The notes beneath the pieces are model-generated. The model made no database searches and was not told the DNA's origin. It was given only the letters and a program-made list of their open reading frames with translations. The position numbers and the translations under genes were made by a program. DNA of 64,000 nucleotides from Flavobacterium saccharophilum (GTDB taxonomy: Bacteria; Bacteroidota; Bacteroidia; Flavobacteriales; Flavobacteriaceae), in the NCBI RefSeq assembly GCF_900142735.1, contig NZ_FRBY01000004.1, positions 434,001 to 498,000 of the forward strand. The letters run 5' to 3'. This document shows, piece after piece, positions 61,363 through 64,000 of the stretch. Each line of letters begins with the position of its first letter. Position 1 is the first letter of the stretch.

Positions 61363-63684
61363 ATGAGAACATTAAAGCCGTTATTTGTCTTAATCTTCTT
61401 AACCGTTTTAACTGCGGGTTATAGTCAAAAAAATTACACGGAAAAAGATATTAAAATTATTCCGAAACCTACACAGTTAGTCATTAATAAAGGTGTATTT
61501 GAATTTTCTAAAAGCACAAAATTTATTGCTGTTACTGATTTTCAAAAAGAAATCTCGAATGCTCTTATCAGCAAGTTTGAAAAAGCAGGCGGATTTCGTC
61601 CTGAAGTATCGACAGCAATTCCGAATAGCAATTATGTACAATTTAAAGTGGACGAAACTTTAGAGAAAGAAGCTTACATATTGGATGTAAATTCGAAATT
61701 CATCACCATTACTGCCAAAGGACAAGCCGGTTTTATTTACGGATTAGAAAGTATTCGACAATTGCTTCCGGTTGTAATTGAAAGTAAAAATGTTATTTTG
61801 AAACAAAAATGGCAAATTCCGAATTTGGTGATCAATGATAAACCTCGTTTTCAATGGAGGGGTTTAATGTTAGATTTATCTCGTCATTTCTTTGATAAAA
61901 ACTATATTCTGGCTACGATTGATCGTTTGGCCATGCACAAAATGAACGTTTTACATTTGCATTTAGTAGACGATCAGGGATGGAGAATTGAAATTAAAAA
62001 ATATCCAAAATTAACTGAAGTTGGCGCGTGGAGAGTCGATCAGGAGAATTTATCCTGGAATGCAAGACTAACCACAAATCCAGACGAAAAAGGAACTTAT
62101 GGTGGATTTCTAACTCAGGATGAATTAAAAGAAATCGTAAAATATGCGGCATCCAAAAATGTCGAAATTATTCCAGAAATCGAAATGCCGGCGCACGTAA
62201 GCAGTGCTATCGCAGCATATCCGGAACTGGCTTGTTTTGATCAGCGTATTGGAGTTCCGTCAGGAGGTTTATGGCCCATTACAGATATTTATTGTGCAGG
62301 AAAAGAAACAACATTTGAGTTCCTTCAGAATGTAATCGATGAAGTGGTTACCATTTTTCCTTCAAAATACATTCATATTGGAGGTGATGAAGCAACTAAA
62401 ACCAATTGGGATAAATGTCCGAATTGTCAAAAAAGAATGCAGGAGAACGGTTTAAAAAACAGCCATGAACTGCAGAGTTATTTTGTAAAAAGAATGGAGA
62501 AATACATCAATTCTAAAGGCAAAAAGCTAATTGGCTGGGATGAAATATTAGAAGGAGGATTAGCTCCGGAAGCAACTGTAATGAGCTGGAGAGGTACTAA
62601 AGGAGGTGTTGAAGCAGCAGAGCAGGGTCATGATGTTATTATGACACCGGAATCACCTTGTTATTTCAATTTTTACCAGGGACCTCAAAATGAAGAACCT
62701 TTGGCTTTTGACGCTTATAATCCATTAAATAAAGTATACGAGTTTGATCCTGTTGTTTCGACTATGACACCAGATCAGGCAAAGCATGTGTTAGGTGGGC
62801 AAGCGAATTTATGGGCAGAATTTCTTTCGACGCCAAGTGCTTCAGAATATATGATTTTTCCAAGACTGGCTGCTTTGTCTGAGACTTTATGGAGTCCGAA
62901 AGAAAGCCGTAACTGGAATGATTTTACCACAAGATTAGCGTCATTATTACAGCGCTATAATTATTTGGGAATCAATTATGCAAAAAGCGCTTATTTGGTA
63001 ACGGCTTCTTCAACTGCGGATTTAGCTCAAAAACAGATTAATGTTACATTGAAAAATGAATTTCCAAATCCGGACATTCGTTATGTTTTGGGTAATAAAC
63101 CATTGGACCAACAAGCTTTAAAATATACAAATCCAATTCCGTTTACGGAAACAACGATTCTAAAAGCATCCTTGTTTCAAAACGATAAACCAGTTGGAAA
63201 AACGTTTACCGATACAATAGTATTTCACAAAGGAGTAGGACATAAAGTAAGTTACCTAACGCCATACAATAGCAATTACAAAGGCGACGGACCTTTTGGA
63301 ATGGTAAATACAATTCGCGGTTCTAAAAACTTTCATGATGGTCAATGGCAGGCATGGTTAGTAAATGATATGGAAATTGTGGTTGATCTTGAACAACAAC
63401 AAACTGCACAGCAAATAACTGTTGGAACTTTAGAAAGTCAGGGAGCAGGAATAAATTTTCCGGTACAAGTAAAAGTCTTAGTTTCAAACGATAGCATCAA
63501 TTACAAAGAAGTAGGAAAGGTCAATCGTACGTATGCATCAAATCCTGTATCGGAATTGAAAGATTTTATAATTACTTTTGACAAGCAAAATACAAGATTT
63601 ATAAAGATCATAGCAGTTAACTTAAGAAAGAGTCCAAAAGGAGACAGTTCCTGGTTATTTGTAGATGAAATTTTAGTCAATTAA
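61363..63684 (+). CDS. GH20 beta-N-acetylhexosaminidase
   Basis: A 773-residue exported enzyme (signal peptide 1-21, ending AGYSQ). N-terminal GH20b domain, then the barrel: W-R-G-L-M-L-D-L-S-R-H-F-F-D, H-L-H-L-V-D-D-Q-G-W-R, and the catalytic pair D342-E343 in H-I-G-G-D-E-A-T-K. The C-terminal part resembles a chitobiase-type domain followed by an F5/8-type carbohydrate-binding domain (FHDGQWQAWLVNDMEIVVDLE). It removes terminal beta-GlcNAc (or GalNAc). It lies 4 bp after GH2 and 30 bp before GH92, so these are one operon. Confidence 0.94.
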   Translation: MRTLKPLFVLIFLTVLTAGYSQKNYTEKDIKIIPKPTQLVINKGVFEFSKSTKFIAVTDFQKEISNALISKFEKAGGFRPEVSTAIPNSNYVQFKVDETLEKEAYILDVNSKFITITAKGQAGFIYGLESIRQLLPVVIESKNVILKQKWQIPNLVINDKPRFQWRGLMLDLSRHFFDKNYILATIDRLAMHKMNVLHLHLVDDQGWRIEIKKYPKLTEVGAWRVDQENLSWNARLTTNPDEKGTYGGFLTQDELKEIVKYAASKNVEIIPEIEMPAHVSSAIAAYPELACFDQRIGVPSGGLWPITDIYCAGKETTFEFLQNVIDEVVTIFPSKYIHIGGDEATKTNWDKCPNCQKRMQENGLKNSHELQSYFVKRMEKYINSKGKKLIGWDEILEGGLAPEATVMSWRGTKGGVEAAEQGHDVIMTPESPCYFNFYQGPQNEEPLAFDAYNPLNKVYEFDPVVSTMTPDQAKHVLGGQANLWAEFLSTPSASEYMIFPRLAALSETLWSPKESRNWNDFTTRLASLLQRYNYLGINYAKSAYLVTASSTADLAQKQINVTLKNEFPNPDIRYVLGNKPLDQQALKYTNPIPFTETTILKASLFQNDKPVGKTFTDTIVFHKGVGHKVSYLTPYNSNYKGDGPFGMVNTIRGSKNFHDGQWQAWLVNDMEIVVDLEQQQTAQQITVGTLESQGAGINFPVQVKVLVSNDSINYKEVGKVNRTYASNPVSELKDFIITFDKQNTRFIKIIAVNLRKSPKGDSSWLFVDEILVN

Positions 63685-63714
63685 AATAGCTGAAGTAATA
63701 ATAGCTAAAAAGAA

Positions 63715-64000
63715 ATGAGAAATACAACAATCCAGACAGCATGCTTTTTTTGCATGCTGTTTTTTAGCATAAACACATTTGGACAAGAGCCAGTAGATTT
63801 TGTAAATCCATTGATCGGAACTTCAAATTATGGTGCCGCTTTTCCTGGGCCAATTGCGCCAAGAGGAATGGCTAGTATTAGTCCGTTTAATGTGGCGGGG
63901 CCTCAAAATCGACCTTTAGAAAAAGACAGTCAGTGGCTGTCTAATCCGTACGTAAATGAAAACACTTTTCTGACCGGATTTAGTCAGGTAAATTTAAGCG
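63715..64000 (+). CDS. GH92 alpha-mannosidase, N-terminus only
   Basis: The frame starts at an ATG at 63715 and stays open to the window edge, showing 95 residues. Signal peptide about 1-24 (ending INTFGQ), then E-P-V-D-F-V-N-P-L-I-G-T-S-N-Y-G and P-G-P-I-A-P-R-G-M-A-S-I-S-P-F, the N-terminal signature of GH92 exo-alpha-mannosidases. GH92 enzymes trim alpha-linked mannose from N-glycans. It is 30 bp behind GH20 in the same operon. The rest lies outside the window. Confidence 0.85.
   Translation, partial: MRNTTIQTACFFCMLFFSINTFGQEPVDFVNPLIGTSNYGAAFPGPIAPRGMASISPFNVAGPQNRPLEKDSQWLSNPYVNENTFLTGFSQVNLS

Overview
The window is AT-rich chromosomal DNA of a Bacteroidota bacterium, most likely a Flavobacterium or a close relative. 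The evidence is the A-rich leaders without Shine-Dalgarno sites, -7 promoter elements of the TAnnTTTG type, several TonB-dependent receptors with N-terminal carboxypeptidase-like domains, LytS/LytTR two-component pairs, and many short palindromic intergenic repeats. I see no rRNA, tRNA, CRISPR array, phage or insertion sequence. The whole window looks like accessory and metabolic chromosome.

Layout. (1) 1-11.2 kb: the start of a propeller-type sensor (minus strand), a small NAD(P)-binding protein, catalase-peroxidase katG, a PepSY membrane protein divergent from a siderophore-type TonB receptor, and a minus-strand group that looks stress-related (acidic disordered protein, DUF202 protein, SRPBCC protein, FAD/Rieske oxidoreductase). 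(2) 11.3-26.1 kb: a probable organophosphate/phosphonate acquisition region. It holds a secreted tyrosine-phosphatase-like enzyme with a TonB receptor, a membrane AraC regulator, a second and related TonB receptor, a DUF5690 transporter, a TIGR03364-type FAD oxidoreductase, a phosphonatase-like HAD hydrolase, a phosphodiesterase lipoprotein with a LamG domain inserted in it, and an XRE-cupin regulator. (3) 26.2-48 kb: a long set of small detoxification and redox genes (SDRs, exported epoxide/alpha-beta hydrolases and cupins, Ohr, DUF1223 proteins, tautomerase, DJ-1, nitronate monooxygenase, Bcr/CflA efflux). They are interleaved with many regulators (HxlR, LytS/LytTR, two AraC-type or Crp/Fnr-type, TetR), and several probable operators can be read directly. 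(4) 48.2-64 kb: a glycan locus with a NagB-PIG-L fusion, a second LytS/LytTR pair, an SSS symporter, a GH130 phosphorylase, a CBM9-like protein, a lipoprotein of GH10-like type, a GH2 beta-galactosidase, a GH20 hexosaminidase and the start of a GH92 alpha-mannosidase. The set fits stepwise breakdown of N-glycan-type oligosaccharides, with intracellular phosphorolysis of a mannosyl disaccharide. No SusC/SusD pair is present in the window.

The strongest new signals are regulatory. Three genes (28377, 30063, 30623) share a gapless 110-bp promoter module: two 9-bp direct repeats at 21-bp spacing, then exactly 37 bp, then TACTTTTG. A LytS/LytTR pair lies about 3 kb further on. Two identical 14-bp Crp-like palindromes mark two promoters next to a Crp/Fnr gene. 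Two matching palindromes bracket the tetR gene and precede its efflux pump. A 17-bp palindrome sits at the hxlR-SDR divergent promoter. Five families of intergenic inverted repeats are also mapped.
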